From: Ramlibacter sp. | GTDB lineage: Bacteria > Pseudomonadota > Gammaproteobacteria > Burkholderiales > Burkholderiaceae_C | Assembly (NCBI GenBank): GCA_013815685.1 | Contig: JACDFR010000035.1 | Span: 1-46,065 of the forward strand | Direction of reading: 5' to 3' | Length of the DNA: 46,065 bases | Shown here: positions 17,668 to 26,297 of the stretch, piece after piece | Numbering within the stretch: the first letter of the stretch is position 1 | Layout of the letters: each line of letters opens with the position of its first letter | Position numbers and translations under genes: made by a program | Notes under the pieces: generated by a model | What the model was told of the DNA's origin: nothing | Seen by the model: the letters and a program-made list of their open reading frames with translations, nothing else | The model's database searches: none

Positions 17668-17693
17668 GTCGTCTCCTTGGGAATCGATCAATA

Positions 17694-18761
17694 CTACGAC
17701 TGCAGCCGGCGGCAAACAGCTTCGGTGACCGCCGCCGTTGCGGCGGTGCCGCCGAGATCGCGGGTGTGCAGGCTGGCGTCGGCGGTGACGGACTCGATGG
17801 CCCGCATGAGCCTGGCCGCCGCTTCGCGCTCGCCCAGGTGGTCGAGCAGCATGACGCAGCTCCAGAACGTGCCGACCGGGTTGGCGAGGCCCTTGCCCAT
17901 GATGTCGAAAGCCGAGCCATGGATCGGCTCGAACATGCTGGGGTAGCGCCGTTCGGGGTCGATATTGCCGGTGGGCGCGATGCCCAGGCTGCCCGCCAGC
18001 GCGGCCGCCAGGTCGCTCAGGATGTCGGCATGCAGGTTGGTTGCCACCAGCGTGTCCAGCGAGGCCGGGCGGTTGACCATGCGCGCGGTGCAGGCGTCCA
18101 CCAGCTCCTTGTCCCACTTGACGTCCGGGAACTCCCCGCTCACCTGCACGGCGATCTCGTCCCACATCACCATCGCATGGCGTTGCGCATTGGATTTGGT
18201 CACCACGGTGAGCTGCTTGCGCGGGCGCTCCCGTGCCAGCCGGAAGGCAAAGCGCATGATGCGCTCGACCCCGGCGCGGGTCATCATGCTCACGTCGGTG
18301 GCCACCTCGATCGGATGGCCCTGGTGGACACGGCCGCCGACGCCCGAGTATTCGCCCTCGGAGTTCTCGCGCACGATCACCCAGTCAAGTTGAGCGGGCG
18401 TGCAGCGCTTGAGCGGCGCATCGATGCCCGGCAGGATGCGGGTGGGCCGCACGTTGGCGTACTGGTCGAAGCCCTGGCAGATCTTCAGGCGCAGGCCCCA
18501 CAGCGTCACGTGGTCAGGAATGTCCGGATCGCCGGCCGAGCCGAACAGGATCGCGTCCATGGGACGCAGGGCGTCGAGCCCGTCGTCCGGCATCATCACG
18601 CCGTGGAGGCGGTAGTAGTCGCCGCCCCAGTCGAACGAGCTGAACTCGAAGCGGAAACCCGCACCCGCATCCGACAGCGCGCGCAACACCGTTTCACCCG
18701 CGGGTACCACTTCCTTGCCGATCCCGTCGCCGGGGATGCAGGCGATCCTGTACGTCTTCAT
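17694..18761 (-). CDS. ttuC: Tartrate dehydrogenase/decarboxylase or D-malate dehydrogenase family enzyme
   Basis: A 355-residue member of the isocitrate/isopropylmalate dehydrogenase superfamily. It starts MKTYRIACIPGDGIGKEV and carries the substrate and metal motifs RENSEGEYSG, VVTKSNAQ and TNLHADILSDLAAAL with the metal aspartates, then APTGNI for NAD binding. The FDWGGDYY and [13 protein letters not shown] spacing matches the TtuC/DmlA branch, which oxidises tartrate or D-malate with NAD(P), with or without decarboxylation. The branches cannot be separated by eye. GGAG sits eight bases upstream of the ATG. It forms an operon with the Bug receptor and is divergent from a LysR regulator, the usual arrangement of a substrate-induced catabolic unit. 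Confidence 0.85.
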   Translation of the reverse strand: MKTYRIACIPGDGIGKEVVPAGETVLRALSDAGAGFRFEFSSFDWGGDYYRLHGVMMPDDGLDALRPMDAILFGSAGDPDIPDHVTLWGLRLKICQGFDQYANVRPTRILPGIDAPLKRCTPAQLDWVIVRENSEGEYSGVGGRVHQGHPIEVATDVSMMTRAGVERIMRFAFRLARERPRKQLTVVTKSNAQRHAMVMWDEIAVQVSGEFPDVKWDKELVDACTARMVNRPASLDTLVATNLHADILSDLAAALAGSLGIAPTGNIDPERRYPSMFEPIHGSAFDIMGKGLANPVGTFWSCVMLLDHLGEREAAARLMRAIESVTADASLHTRDLGGTAATAAVTEAVCRRLQS

Positions 18762-18820
18762 GACATCGCTCCTTCGTGGACCCACTTTAGGACCGGCCGA
18801 GGCTGGGTGCGGATCCATAA

Positions 18821-18836
18821 TTCAAGGCATTCTTAA
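18821..18836. promoter_or_regulatory. Imperfect inverted repeat between the tartrate operon and its LysR regulator
   Basis: TTCAAGGCATTCTTAA is an imperfect inverted repeat with about 5-base arms, lying in a short AT-rich pocket of an otherwise GC-rich 89-base divergent intergenic region. It is a candidate binding site for the LysR protein. It does not strictly fit the T-N11-A motif, so the call is tentative. Confidence 0.3.
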
Positions 18837-18850
18837 CCTCGGCCTCACCA

Positions 18851-19744
18851 ATGCAGAAGACCTCATCGCAGGACATGCAGTTCTTCGTCCAGCTCTTGCG
18901 CTGCGCAAGCCTGACCGGGGCGGCACGCGAACTGCAGGTGAGCCCCGCCGCCGTGAGCAAGCGCCTGTCGGGCCTGGAGTCACGCCTGGGTGTTCCCTTG
19001 CTGAACAGGACGACGCGGCGTCTTTCACTGACCGAGCAAGGACGTACCTACCTGGACAATGCGCGCCGCATCCTCGAAGAAATCGAAGCCGTGGAAAGCG
19101 GTCTTCAAGCCGCGCTCGCCCAGCCGGCCGGCCTGTTGCGGGTCAATGCCACATTGGGCTTCGGCCGCATGCACGTGGGGCCGGCGATCGCGGGCTTTTC
19201 GCGCAAGTACCCGCGCGTGGAGGTGCAGCTCCAGCTCACCGCCAGCCCGCCGCCGATTGGTGATGAAGCCTACGACGTCGGAGTGCGATTCGGGGAGCCG
19301 CCCGATTCGCGCCTGATCGCCCGCCTGCTCGCGCCGAACCGGCGCCTGCTTTGCGCGTCCGCGACGTACCTTGCGCGGGCCGGCACGCCCCGCATTCCGC
19401 AGGACCTGGCGCGCTGCAACTTCATCTCGATCCGCCAGGCCGACGATGGGCAGGGCCTCTTGCGGCTGACCAGCGGCGCGCGTGCGGCGACAGTGAAAAC
19501 GCGCGGCAACCTGAGCACCAACGATGGCGAGGTGGCGGTGAACTGGGCCCTGGGCGGCCTGGGCATCGTGCTGCGGGCGGAATGGGATGTCGCGCGTTAC
19601 CTGCGCAGCGGCCGCCTGCAGAAGGTGCTGGAGGATTGGCAGGCAGCCCCGGCGGACATTTATGCGGTGTATCCGGCACAGCATGCGCGCACGACGAGGG
19701 TGACGGTGTTCGTGGAGCACCTTTCGCGGTATTTCGCGCCGTGA
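18851..19744 (+). CDS. LysR-family transcriptional regulator of the divergent tartrate-type operon
   Basis: A 297-residue protein with the LysR N-terminal winged helix: FFVQLLRCASLTGAARELQV followed by SPAAVSKRLSGLE and LGVPLLNRTTRRLSLT. The effector domain contains GLLRVNATLGFGRMHVGPAI and a final NWALGGLGIVLRAEWDV segment. Residues 85-297 form the periplasmic-binding-like co-inducer domain. It is transcribed away from the dehydrogenase/receptor operon with an 89-base gap and most likely activates that operon in response to its substrate, by the usual logic of the family. The MQKTSSQDM start is the first ATG of the frame. Confidence 0.92.
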   Translation: MQKTSSQDMQFFVQLLRCASLTGAARELQVSPAAVSKRLSGLESRLGVPLLNRTTRRLSLTEQGRTYLDNARRILEEIEAVESGLQAALAQPAGLLRVNATLGFGRMHVGPAIAGFSRKYPRVEVQLQLTASPPPIGDEAYDVGVRFGEPPDSRLIARLLAPNRRLLCASATYLARAGTPRIPQDLARCNFISIRQADDGQGLLRLTSGARAATVKTRGNLSTNDGEVAVNWALGGLGIVLRAEWDVARYLRSGRLQKVLEDWQAAPADIYAVYPAQHARTTRVTVFVEHLSRYFAP

Positions 19745-19771
19745 CAGCGCTCGGCGAGCACGATGAAAAAG

Positions 19772-20266
19772 TCACCGGCGGGCAACATGCATGGCTTTCG
19801 ATCCGGATGCCGGCCTGTCGGAGCGAGGCGACGCCGATTTTTTACCCACGTGCTCGTTCTTCCCGAGCTCATCGAGGATAGGACAGTCCGGCCGGTGATC
19901 CCCCTGGCAGCAGCGCACCAGATGGTCCAATGCCCGCTTCATCTCCTCCATTTCAGCCATGCGTTGTTCGAGATCGGCCACGTGCTTCTCCGCGATACGG
20001 CGCACGTCCGAGCTGGACCTGCGCCGGTTCTGCCAAAGTTTCAGCAGGTCTGCGATTTCCGCCATGCTGAATCCGAGGTCGCGCGAACGCTTGATGAAGC
20101 GAAGCGTGTGAACCTCTTTATCGGTGTATTGGCGATAGCCCGAGTCGGTTCGCTCGACGCTGGGCAGCAGGCCCAGGGACTCATAGTGGCGCACCATTTT
20201 TGGAGAAACATCGGACTGACGCGCAGCCTCGCCGATGTTGAAAGGGCCCGAGGATCCGTCGTTCAT
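19772..20266 (-). CDS. cueR: Copper-responsive MerR-family regulator CueR
   Basis: A 164-residue MerR-type protein. The N-terminal winged helix reads [21 protein letters not shown] and is followed by a dimerisation helix. The metal loop is [12 protein letters not shown], with C120 and C128 in the C-x7-C spacing of the Cu(I) ligands of E. coli CueR (C112 and C120). It is longer than the usual 130-140 residues because of a basic tail of about 25 residues after the metal loop. It overlaps the end of copA by four bases and is co-transcribed with it, so it is probably autoregulated through the copA promoter at 22516-22546. Ag(I) and Au(I) are also known CueR ligands. Confidence 0.93.
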   Translation of the reverse strand: MNDGSSGPFNIGEAARQSDVSPKMVRHYESLGLLPSVERTDSGYRQYTDKEVHTLRFIKRSRDLGFSMAEIADLLKLWQNRRRSSSDVRRIAEKHVADLEQRMAEMEEMKRALDHLVRCCQGDHRPDCPILDELGKNEHVGKKSASPRSDRPASGSKAMHVARR

Positions 20267-22470
20267 GTGTTGCTTCCTTTCCAGCGGCGCAGCATCAGGG
20301 CGTTGGTGACCACGCTGACACTGCTAGCGGCCATGGCGGCGCCGGCAATCACCGGGCTGAGCAGGCCGAAAGCGGCCAGCGGCACGCCGACCACGTTGTA
20401 GACGAAGGCCCAGAACAGGTTCTGGCGAATCTTGGCGTAGGTCCTGCGCGAGATGTCGATAGCATCCGCGACCAGGGCCGGGTTGCCGCGCATCAGCGTG
20501 ACGCCGGCGGCATGCATCGCCACGTCGGTGCCCGTGGACATCGCGATCCCGACATCGGCGGCGGCCAGCGCCGGGGCGTCATTGATGCCGTCGCCCACCA
20601 TCGCCACCGCGGCGCCACCGGCCTTGAGCTCGCCGACGATCCGGGCCTTGTCCTCGGGCAGGACCTCGGCGCGGATTTCATCGATTCCCAGCTGATCGCC
20701 CACGGCCTTGGCGCTGCCCCGGTTGTCGCCCGTGACCAGCACGGAACGCACCCCCTGCTCGCGCAGCCTGGTGATCGCCAGCGCGGCGGTGGACTTTATC
20801 GTGTCGCCAAAGGCAAGCAGCCCCAGCAAGACCGGTTGACCGGTGACATCGGCCACCCAGGAAACGGTGCGGCCTTGAGCCTGCAGTTCGGCGGCTCGTG
20901 CCGACACCGCGCTGAGGTCCACATTGAGCTCTTGCATCAGCCGGCTGCTGCCCAGGCGCAGGTCGCGCTGCCCCACCACCGCGGCCATGCCCCGGCCCGC
21001 GATCGCGCGAACCTTGGAAGCAGGGATCAATTGAGCGCCTTCGCGATGAGCGGCATCCAGTACGGCCTTCGCCAGCGGGTGCTCGCTGCCCACCTGGATC
21101 GAAGCACTGGCGGCCAGGAAGGCGAGGCGATTGCCGTCGGCGGCTTCCGCCGCCACGAGTTCGGGCTTGCCCTCGGTGAGCGTGCCGGTCTTGTCGAAGG
21201 CGACGATCTTGACGTTGTGCGCGATCTCCAGCGCTTCGGCGTCCTTGATCAGGATGCCGTGGCGGGCGGCAACGCCGGTTCCGGCCATGATGGCTGTCGG
21301 CGTGGCCAGGCCCAAGGCACAGGGACAGGCGATCACCAGCACCGCCACCGCGTTCAGGATGGCGTTTTCCCAGTTGCCGGTCGCGAGACCCCAACCGAGC
21401 AACGTGAGTAACGCGATGCCGATCACGATGGGTACGAAGACCTCACTGACCTTGTCGACCAGGCGCTGGATCGGTGCCTTCTTCGCCTGGGCGGATTCCA
21501 CCAGGCGCACGATGCGCGCCAAGGTCGACTCCGTGCCGATTGCCGTTGTCTTGACCACCAGCAAGCCCTCGGCGTTGACCGAGCCGCCGGTGACCTTGTC
21601 GCCCTCGTGCTTGGCCACGGGCAGGCTTTCGCCGGTGATCAGCGATTCGTCGATCTGGCTGGCCCCCTCGACGACCACGCCGTCCACCGGCACTCGCTCG
21701 CCGGGTCGCACTACCACGAGGTCGTCTTTTGCTATCTGGCCGATCGGCAGTTCCACGTCCTGGCCGTTGCGGCGTACCCGGGCGGTCTCGGGCCTGAGCG
21801 CATTCAGCGCGCGGATGGCTTCGGTGGTCTGGCGCTTCGCGCGCGTTTCGAGCCACTTGCCAAGCAACACCAAAGTGATCACGACCGCGGAAGCCTCGAA
21901 GTACAGATGGGCCATCCCATGGCCGCCATGTACCAGCAGCTGATAGACGCTGAGGCCGTAGCCCGCCGAGGTGCCTAAGGCGACGAGAAGATCCATATTG
22001 CCGGCGCGGGCCTTGATCGCCCTCCACCCCGAGCGATAAAAACGGGCACCGAGCCAGAACTGCACCGGGGTTGCCAATGCCAGCTGCAGCCAGCCCGGCA
22101 GCATCCACCCCGAACCGAAGAGCATGCCAAACATCGGAATGATCAACGGCAGCGACAACGCGGCGGAGACCGCCACCGGCCACCACTCGTTGGCTGCTTC
22201 CCCTTTGGCCGCGCCAGGCGCGGCGGCCAGGCCCACCGAGTAGCCCGCCTTTTCGACGGCGCCTCGCAGCAGGTCCAGAGCCACGCCCTTGTCCGCCTTG
22301 ACGGTCGCCATCTCGGTCGCGAGGTTGACGCTCGCCTCGCCCACGCCAGGGACCGCCGACAAGGCCTTTTCGACACGAGCGACACAGGACGCGCAGGTCA
22401 TTCCCTCCACGGGGAACGTCCAGTCGATCCGGCTCAGCGATTCGGGTTGAAGTGTGGCTGTTGTGTTCAC
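20263..22470 (-). CDS. copA: Cu(I)-exporting P1B-type ATPase CopA
   Basis: A 735-residue inner-membrane pump that exports Cu(I) from the cytoplasm. A single N-terminal heavy-metal domain carries GMTCASC (C26 and C29). The transmembrane metal site is CPC in [13 protein letters not shown], and the catalytic motifs are [13 protein letters not shown] (phosphorylated Asp), SEHPLAKA and [10 protein letters not shown]. The closing [14 protein letters not shown] and [17 protein letters not shown] segments are typical of Cu(I) pumps. It begins with GTG, with AGAGGAAA a few bases upstream. It shares a divergent promoter region with copZ and overlaps cueR downstream. All family-defining residues are present. 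Confidence 0.96.
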   Translation of the reverse strand: MNTTATLQPESLSRIDWTFPVEGMTCASCVARVEKALSAVPGVGEASVNLATEMATVKADKGVALDLLRGAVEKAGYSVGLAAAPGAAKGEAANEWWPVAVSAALSLPLIIPMFGMLFGSGWMLPGWLQLALATPVQFWLGARFYRSGWRAIKARAGNMDLLVALGTSAGYGLSVYQLLVHGGHGMAHLYFEASAVVITLVLLGKWLETRAKRQTTEAIRALNALRPETARVRRNGQDVELPIGQIAKDDLVVVRPGERVPVDGVVVEGASQIDESLITGESLPVAKHEGDKVTGGSVNAEGLLVVKTTAIGTESTLARIVRLVESAQAKKAPIQRLVDKVSEVFVPIVIGIALLTLLGWGLATGNWENAILNAVAVLVIACPCALGLATPTAIMAGTGVAARHGILIKDAEALEIAHNVKIVAFDKTGTLTEGKPELVAAEAADGNRLAFLAASASIQVGSEHPLAKAVLDAAHREGAQLIPASKVRAIAGRGMAAVVGQRDLRLGSSRLMQELNVDLSAVSARAAELQAQGRTVSWVADVTGQPVLLGLLAFGDTIKSTAALAITRLREQGVRSVLVTGDNRGSAKAVGDQLGIDEIRAEVLPEDKARIVGELKAGGAAVAMVGDGINDAPALAAADVGIAMSTGTDVAMHAAGVTLMRGNPALVADAIDISRRTYAKIRQNLFWAFVYNVVGVPLAAFGLLSPVIAGAAMAASSVSVVTNALMLRRWKGSNT

Positions 22471-22515
22471 GTTGTTTCCTCTGCGCTTGAAGCCGGCTTG
22501 AGCGGCGATGAGGCA

Positions 22516-22546
22516 AGTCTGAACCTTTCCATCATGGCAGGGTCAA
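22516..22546 (-). promoter_or_regulatory. CueR-type promoter/operator of copA-cueR
   Basis: On the minus strand, TTGACC (bases 22541-22546) and CAGACT (22516-22521) are separated by a 19-base spacer. The overlong spacer is the hallmark of MerR-family promoters, and the spacer contains the dyad ACCCTGCC...GGAAAGGT typical of CueR boxes. It lies 46 bases upstream of the copA GTG. Confidence 0.8.
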
Positions 22547-22597
22547 GCGCGGAAGGATCAATCCCCTCAGTCCAGTGGGGATACACGACAAAACGAT

Positions 22598-22628
22598 TTG
22601 ACCTTCCTATCGTGGCAAGGTCTAGAGT
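22598..22628 (+). promoter_or_regulatory. CueR-type promoter/operator of copZ and the cus genes
   Basis: TTGACC (22598-22603) and TAGAGT (22623-22628) are separated by 19 bases. The spacer carries a perfect 6-base dyad, GACCTT at 22600-22605 and AAGGTC at 22617-22622. This is the classical CueR box and lies 29 bases before the copZ ATG. Confidence 0.82.
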
Positions 22629-22657
22629 CAGGCATTCAAAATTCTACGGAGTAACCC

Positions 22658-22852
22658 ATGCTTGAATTCAATCTCCCGGACATGAGCTGTGGCCACTGCG
22701 CCAGCACCGTCAGCCAGGCCTGCAAGCTCGTGGACCCGGCCGCCAAGGTCGAGGTCGATGTCAACAGCAAGAGGGTCAAGATCGAGAGCGCCGGGGATCG
22801 ACGGGAGTTTGCCCAAGCGCTGACCGAGGCAGGTTATCCGCCGGCTCCATAA
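22658..22852 (+). CDS. copZ: CopZ-like copper chaperone
   Basis: A 64-residue heavy-metal-associated domain protein with the metal site MSCGHC near residue 9-14, followed by the usual beta-alpha-beta pattern (KVEVDVNSKRVKIES, FAQALTEAGYPP). It binds Cu(I) in the cytoplasm and hands it to CopA. GGAG lies nine bases upstream of the ATG, and a CueR-type promoter ends 29 bases before it. The length matches the family. Confidence 0.92.
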   Translation: MLEFNLPDMSCGHCASTVSQACKLVDPAAKVEVDVNSKRVKIESAGDRREFAQALTEAGYPPAP

Positions 22853-22932
22853 AGGTGGCAGCCCATTCCCCGGCTTCGGCCTGGCTTCTGGCTGAACTGG
22901 CGGCGAGCCGCCTTCTGCCGTAAACTTGCGCC

Positions 22933-23322
22933 ATGACCTGGGCCCGGAAACATCGCATGCTCACAGTGATCCTTTCGCTGTGGGCACTGCTGTTTGCGCA
23001 GGCCGCGCTCGCCGGTTATGCGTGCCCCGCGTCCGACAAGGCGGTTCAGGTCGCGCAGATGACCGAAGCGGGCATGTCGTGCGCTGAATCGATGTCCAAG
23101 GCCATGGACGACAGCCAGCCCGGGCTATGCCACGCGCACTGCCAGACATCGCAACAGTCGGCCGACAGCTACCAGGTACCTCACCTGGCAACCATTGCCG
23201 AGCTGGGCGTGGTAATGACCCTCGAAGCGGCGCCGCTGCGCTCTGAGCTTCCTTATCCGGCCCCCCTGCGGCCGCACACCGGTCCACCGCTGGCCATCGC
23301 GCACTGCTGCTTCCGCATTTGA
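22933..23322 (+). CDS. Small secreted Cys/His-containing protein of the copper operon
   Basis: A 129-residue protein with an N-terminal signal-like segment (HRMLTVILSLWALLFAQAALA). The mature part holds CPASDKAVQ, an MSCAES segment, GLCHAHC, a Pro-rich YPAPLRPHTGPP and a final AHCCF. Its spacing resembles the small uncharacterised proteins (DUF2946-like) often found before CzcC/CusC-type genes in proteobacteria. It could bind copper in the periplasm, since the Cys and His clusters are exposed, but no known copper site is complete. The start is uncertain: an ATG at 22957 would begin directly at MLTVILSL. It lies between copZ and the outer-membrane gene. Confidence 0.7.
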   Translation: MTWARKHRMLTVILSLWALLFAQAALAGYACPASDKAVQVAQMTEAGMSCAESMSKAMDDSQPGLCHAHCQTSQQSADSYQVPHLATIAELGVVMTLEAAPLRSELPYPAPLRPHTGPPLAIAHCCFRI

Positions 23323-23388
23323 CCTCCTGAGCAATCTATCCCCCCCGTGCACCTTGCGCGGCGGTTCGGTTTGATGTTCGGAGGTTAT

Positions 23389-24672
23389 ATGGTTCCCATC
23401 GCTTTGTTTGGCCGCCTTGCGCTGGCCGGGTCGCTGATTCTTTTGCCCACCCTGGCCTGGACGCAGGCAGCGCTCACGCTCCCCGAGGCGCAGCGCATCG
23501 CCCTGTCCAGATCGCAACTGATCACCGCGCAGGACGCGGCAGCCCAGTCAGCACGCGAGATGGCGGTGGCCGCCGGGCAGTTGCCTGATCCGGTCCTGAA
23601 ACTGGGCGTCGAGAACGTGCCGGTGACCGGTCCTGACCGGCTCAGCCTGTCGCGCGACTTCATGACCATGCGGCGCGTGGGCGTGATGCAGGAACTGCCC
23701 CGCTCCGACAAGCGCCGGCTGAAAGTTGAGCGGGTGGAGCGCGACATTCAACGCATCCAGGCCGAGCGCTCGCAGGCCGTGGCGACCGTTCAGCGCGAAA
23801 CCGCCCTGGCGTGGATCGACCGCTACTACGGCCAGGCGACACTCGAACTGCTGCGCAAACAGTTCGCGGAAACGCAATTGCAGGGGCAGGGAGCCGAGAT
23901 TGCCTACCGCAGCGGGCGCGGCAGCCAGGGCGACGTGTTCGCTGCCCGCGCGGCACTTGCGGGTCTGCGCGACAAGCTGGCTCAGACCGAGCGCCAGGCT
24001 CGCAGTGCCGGCCTGATGCTGGCGCGCTGGGTCGGACCGGATGCACAGCACCTGCCCTTGCAAGGACCGATCGACTGGCGTACCAGCGCCGGCGCCGACG
24101 GGCTCGCCAGCCATCTGGCGCACCTGCCTCAGCTGGAACAGCTGGCCGCCCAGACCGCGGCCGCGGAGACCGAGTTGCGTCAGGCGCAGGCCAACACCCG
24201 GGCCGACTGGACGGTGGAGGCGACGTATTCCCAGCGCGGCTCCGCCTATTCCAACATGGTGTCCATCGGTGTCTCCATTCCGCTGCAGCTCGATCGGGCG
24301 AACCGGCAGGACCGCGAGGTTGCGGCCAAGCGTGCGGCCTTGAATGAAGCCCAGGCGAAGTACCAGGACGCACTCGTTTCGCATGAAGCGGAAGTACGCG
24401 TGCTGCTGAACGACTGGCACATCAACAAGGAGCGGATCGCCGGGCTTTCGGCCGATCTGCTTCCGGCCGCCGGGCAGCGAACGGATGCGGCCCTCACCGC
24501 CTACCGGTCGGCCAAGGGCGACCTGGCAGCCGTGCTTTCGGCGCGCCGCGACGAAATCGATGCCCGGATGCAGATCCTCTCGCTGGAGATGGAAACGGCC
24601 CGGCTCTGGGCCCAGCTGGCTTACTTGATCCCCGACACCAGCACCTTGCCCGCTCGAGGAGATCAACCATGA
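23389..24672 (+). CDS. cusC: Outer-membrane efflux channel of the Cus-type pump (TolC/CusC family)
   Basis: A 427-residue TolC-superfamily protein. The chosen ATG has GGAGG four bases upstream and gives a signal peptide (MVPIALFGRLALAGSLILL ending near TLAWTQA). Two OEP repeats are visible, each with long heptad helices: SRDFMTMRRVGVMQELPRSDKR in the first half and SIGVSIPLQLDRANRQDREV in the second. No lipobox cysteine is present, unlike E. coli CusC. It forms the outer-membrane exit duct of the CBA complex. Its stop overlaps the CusB start by four bases. The symbol is by position and family. Confidence 0.88.
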   Translation: MVPIALFGRLALAGSLILLPTLAWTQAALTLPEAQRIALSRSQLITAQDAAAQSAREMAVAAGQLPDPVLKLGVENVPVTGPDRLSLSRDFMTMRRVGVMQELPRSDKRRLKVERVERDIQRIQAERSQAVATVQRETALAWIDRYYGQATLELLRKQFAETQLQGQGAEIAYRSGRGSQGDVFAARAALAGLRDKLAQTERQARSAGLMLARWVGPDAQHLPLQGPIDWRTSAGADGLASHLAHLPQLEQLAAQTAAAETELRQAQANTRADWTVEATYSQRGSAYSNMVSIGVSIPLQLDRANRQDREVAAKRAALNEAQAKYQDALVSHEAEVRVLLNDWHINKERIAGLSADLLPAAGQRTDAALTAYRSAKGDLAAVLSARRDEIDARMQILSLEMETARLWAQLAYLIPDTSTLPARGDQP

Positions 24673-26297
24673 ACAGGAAGATCGCCTTCGGCGCAGCGGC
24701 CGCCGTGTTGGCATTGGCCGGCGGCTATGGCCTGTACCGGATGGGCCTGCAGCAGGGCACCGCGTCATCTGCGCAAGGCGCGACGCAGCCCGCGGCAACG
24801 GGTGCGCCCGCAGGGCCACCGGCGGCTGTTCCACAGGGCATCGCCGAGGGCGAGGACGCCACGCGCCGGCACATCAAGCAAGGCGTCAAGGCGGGCGACA
24901 CCGATCCGGCAAATGGGCGCAAGATCCTGTATTACCACGACCCCATGGTGCCGGGCAACAAGTTCGACAAGCCCGCCAAGTCACCGTTCATGGACATGAT
25001 GCTGGTGCCGGTCTATGCCGACGGCGGCGCAGACCAGGGCAAGGTCACGGTCAGCCCGCGCATCCAGCAGAACCTGGGGGTTCGCACGGCGCTGGCCACG
25101 CAGGGGCTGCAATCGCCCCAGTTGTCCGCCGTCGGCAGCATCGGTTTCAACGAGCGTGACCAGGCTGTGATCCAGGCCCGTGCGACGGGATACGTGGAAG
25201 GGCTGCGCGTGCGCGCGACACTGGATCGCGTCACCAAGGGCCAGGTCCTGGCCGAGCTGTATGTGCCCGACTGGGTGGCGGCACAGGAAGAATTTCTTGC
25301 GGTGCGCCGCCTGCAGGGCGCGAACGTCGCACCGCTGGTCGAGGGCGCGAGGTCGCGCATGCGGCTCGCGGGGATGTCGGACGAACAGGTCCGCGGCATC
25401 GAGGCCGGCGGGCGAGTCAATCCTCGCACGCAGGTGATCGCGCCGGTCAGCGGCCTGGTGACCGAACTCGGCGTGCGCGAAGGCATGACCGTCATGCCCG
25501 GTGCAACCCTGTTCCGTATCAGCGGCTACTCCACGGTCTGGGCGAGCGCCGAGGTGCCGGAGAGCCAGGCGGCCCTGGTTCGTCCGGGTGCACGCGTACG
25601 TGCCCAGACCGCGGCGGTACCCGGCGTGGTGTTCGAGGGCAAGGTGGAGGCGCTGGTCCCCGATGTGAACCAGGCCACTCGCACGATCAAGGCCCGTGCG
25701 GAACTGCGCAACAGCGGTGGCCAGCTCATCCCCGGCATGTTCGTGACCATGCAATTCACCGACATGCGCTCCGAAAAAGTGATCCTGGTGCCCACCGAGG
25801 CCGTCATTCAAACCGGTAAGCGTTCCGTGGTCATACTGGCAGAGGAAAATGGCCGATTCCGTCCGGTCGAGGTCCAGGCCGGCATCGAAAGCGCCGGGCA
25901 GACCGAGATCAGGAAGGGGATCCAGGCCGGCCAGCGGGTCGTCGTGTCCTCCCAGTTCCTGATCGACTCGGAGGCGAGCCTGAAAGGCGTGGAGGCGCGC
26001 TTGAACGAAGCACCCCAACCCGTTGCGGCCGCCGCGGCGGCAGCGCCCCGCCATGAAGGAGAAGCCCGGATCGAAGCCATCGCCAAGGACGCGATGACCC
26101 TCTCGCATGGACCCATTCCCTCCATCAAGTGGGGCAGCATGACCATGGACTTCAAGCTGCCGCCCCCGAGCGCTGTGCCGCGCAACCTGGAGGCCGGCGA
26201 TCGGATCACTTTCGAGTTCTTCATGGACAAGGACGGATTGCCCCAGCTCACCAGGGTGTCGCCGGCCCCTGCGCAGACACAAGGGAGCAGGAAATGA
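24669..26297 (+). CDS. cusB: CusB-type membrane fusion protein with C-terminal CusF domain
   Basis: A 542-residue periplasmic adaptor anchored by one N-terminal segment. Residues about 75-115 form a heavy-metal-binding domain with YYHDPM and [13 protein letters not shown], containing counterparts of the metal-binding methionines of E. coli CusB. The adaptor core follows ([59 protein letters not shown]). The last 75 residues are a CusF domain with the Cu(I)/Ag(I) ligands H480, W488, M491 and M493, spaced exactly as in CusF (8, 3, 2). The fusion removes the need for a separate periplasmic chaperone gene, and none is present. Overlaps of four bases on both sides imply tight co-translation. Confidence 0.95.
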   Translation: MNRKIAFGAAAAVLALAGGYGLYRMGLQQGTASSAQGATQPAATGAPAGPPAAVPQGIAEGEDATRRHIKQGVKAGDTDPANGRKILYYHDPMVPGNKFDKPAKSPFMDMMLVPVYADGGADQGKVTVSPRIQQNLGVRTALATQGLQSPQLSAVGSIGFNERDQAVIQARATGYVEGLRVRATLDRVTKGQVLAELYVPDWVAAQEEFLAVRRLQGANVAPLVEGARSRMRLAGMSDEQVRGIEAGGRVNPRTQVIAPVSGLVTELGVREGMTVMPGATLFRISGYSTVWASAEVPESQAALVRPGARVRAQTAAVPGVVFEGKVEALVPDVNQATRTIKARAELRNSGGQLIPGMFVTMQFTDMRSEKVILVPTEAVIQTGKRSVVILAEENGRFRPVEVQAGIESAGQTEIRKGIQAGQRVVVSSQFLIDSEASLKGVEARLNEAPQPVAAAAAAAPRHEGEARIEAIAKDAMTLSHGPIPSIKWGSMTMDFKLPPPSAVPRNLEAGDRITFEFFMDKDGLPQLTRVSPAPAQTQGSRK

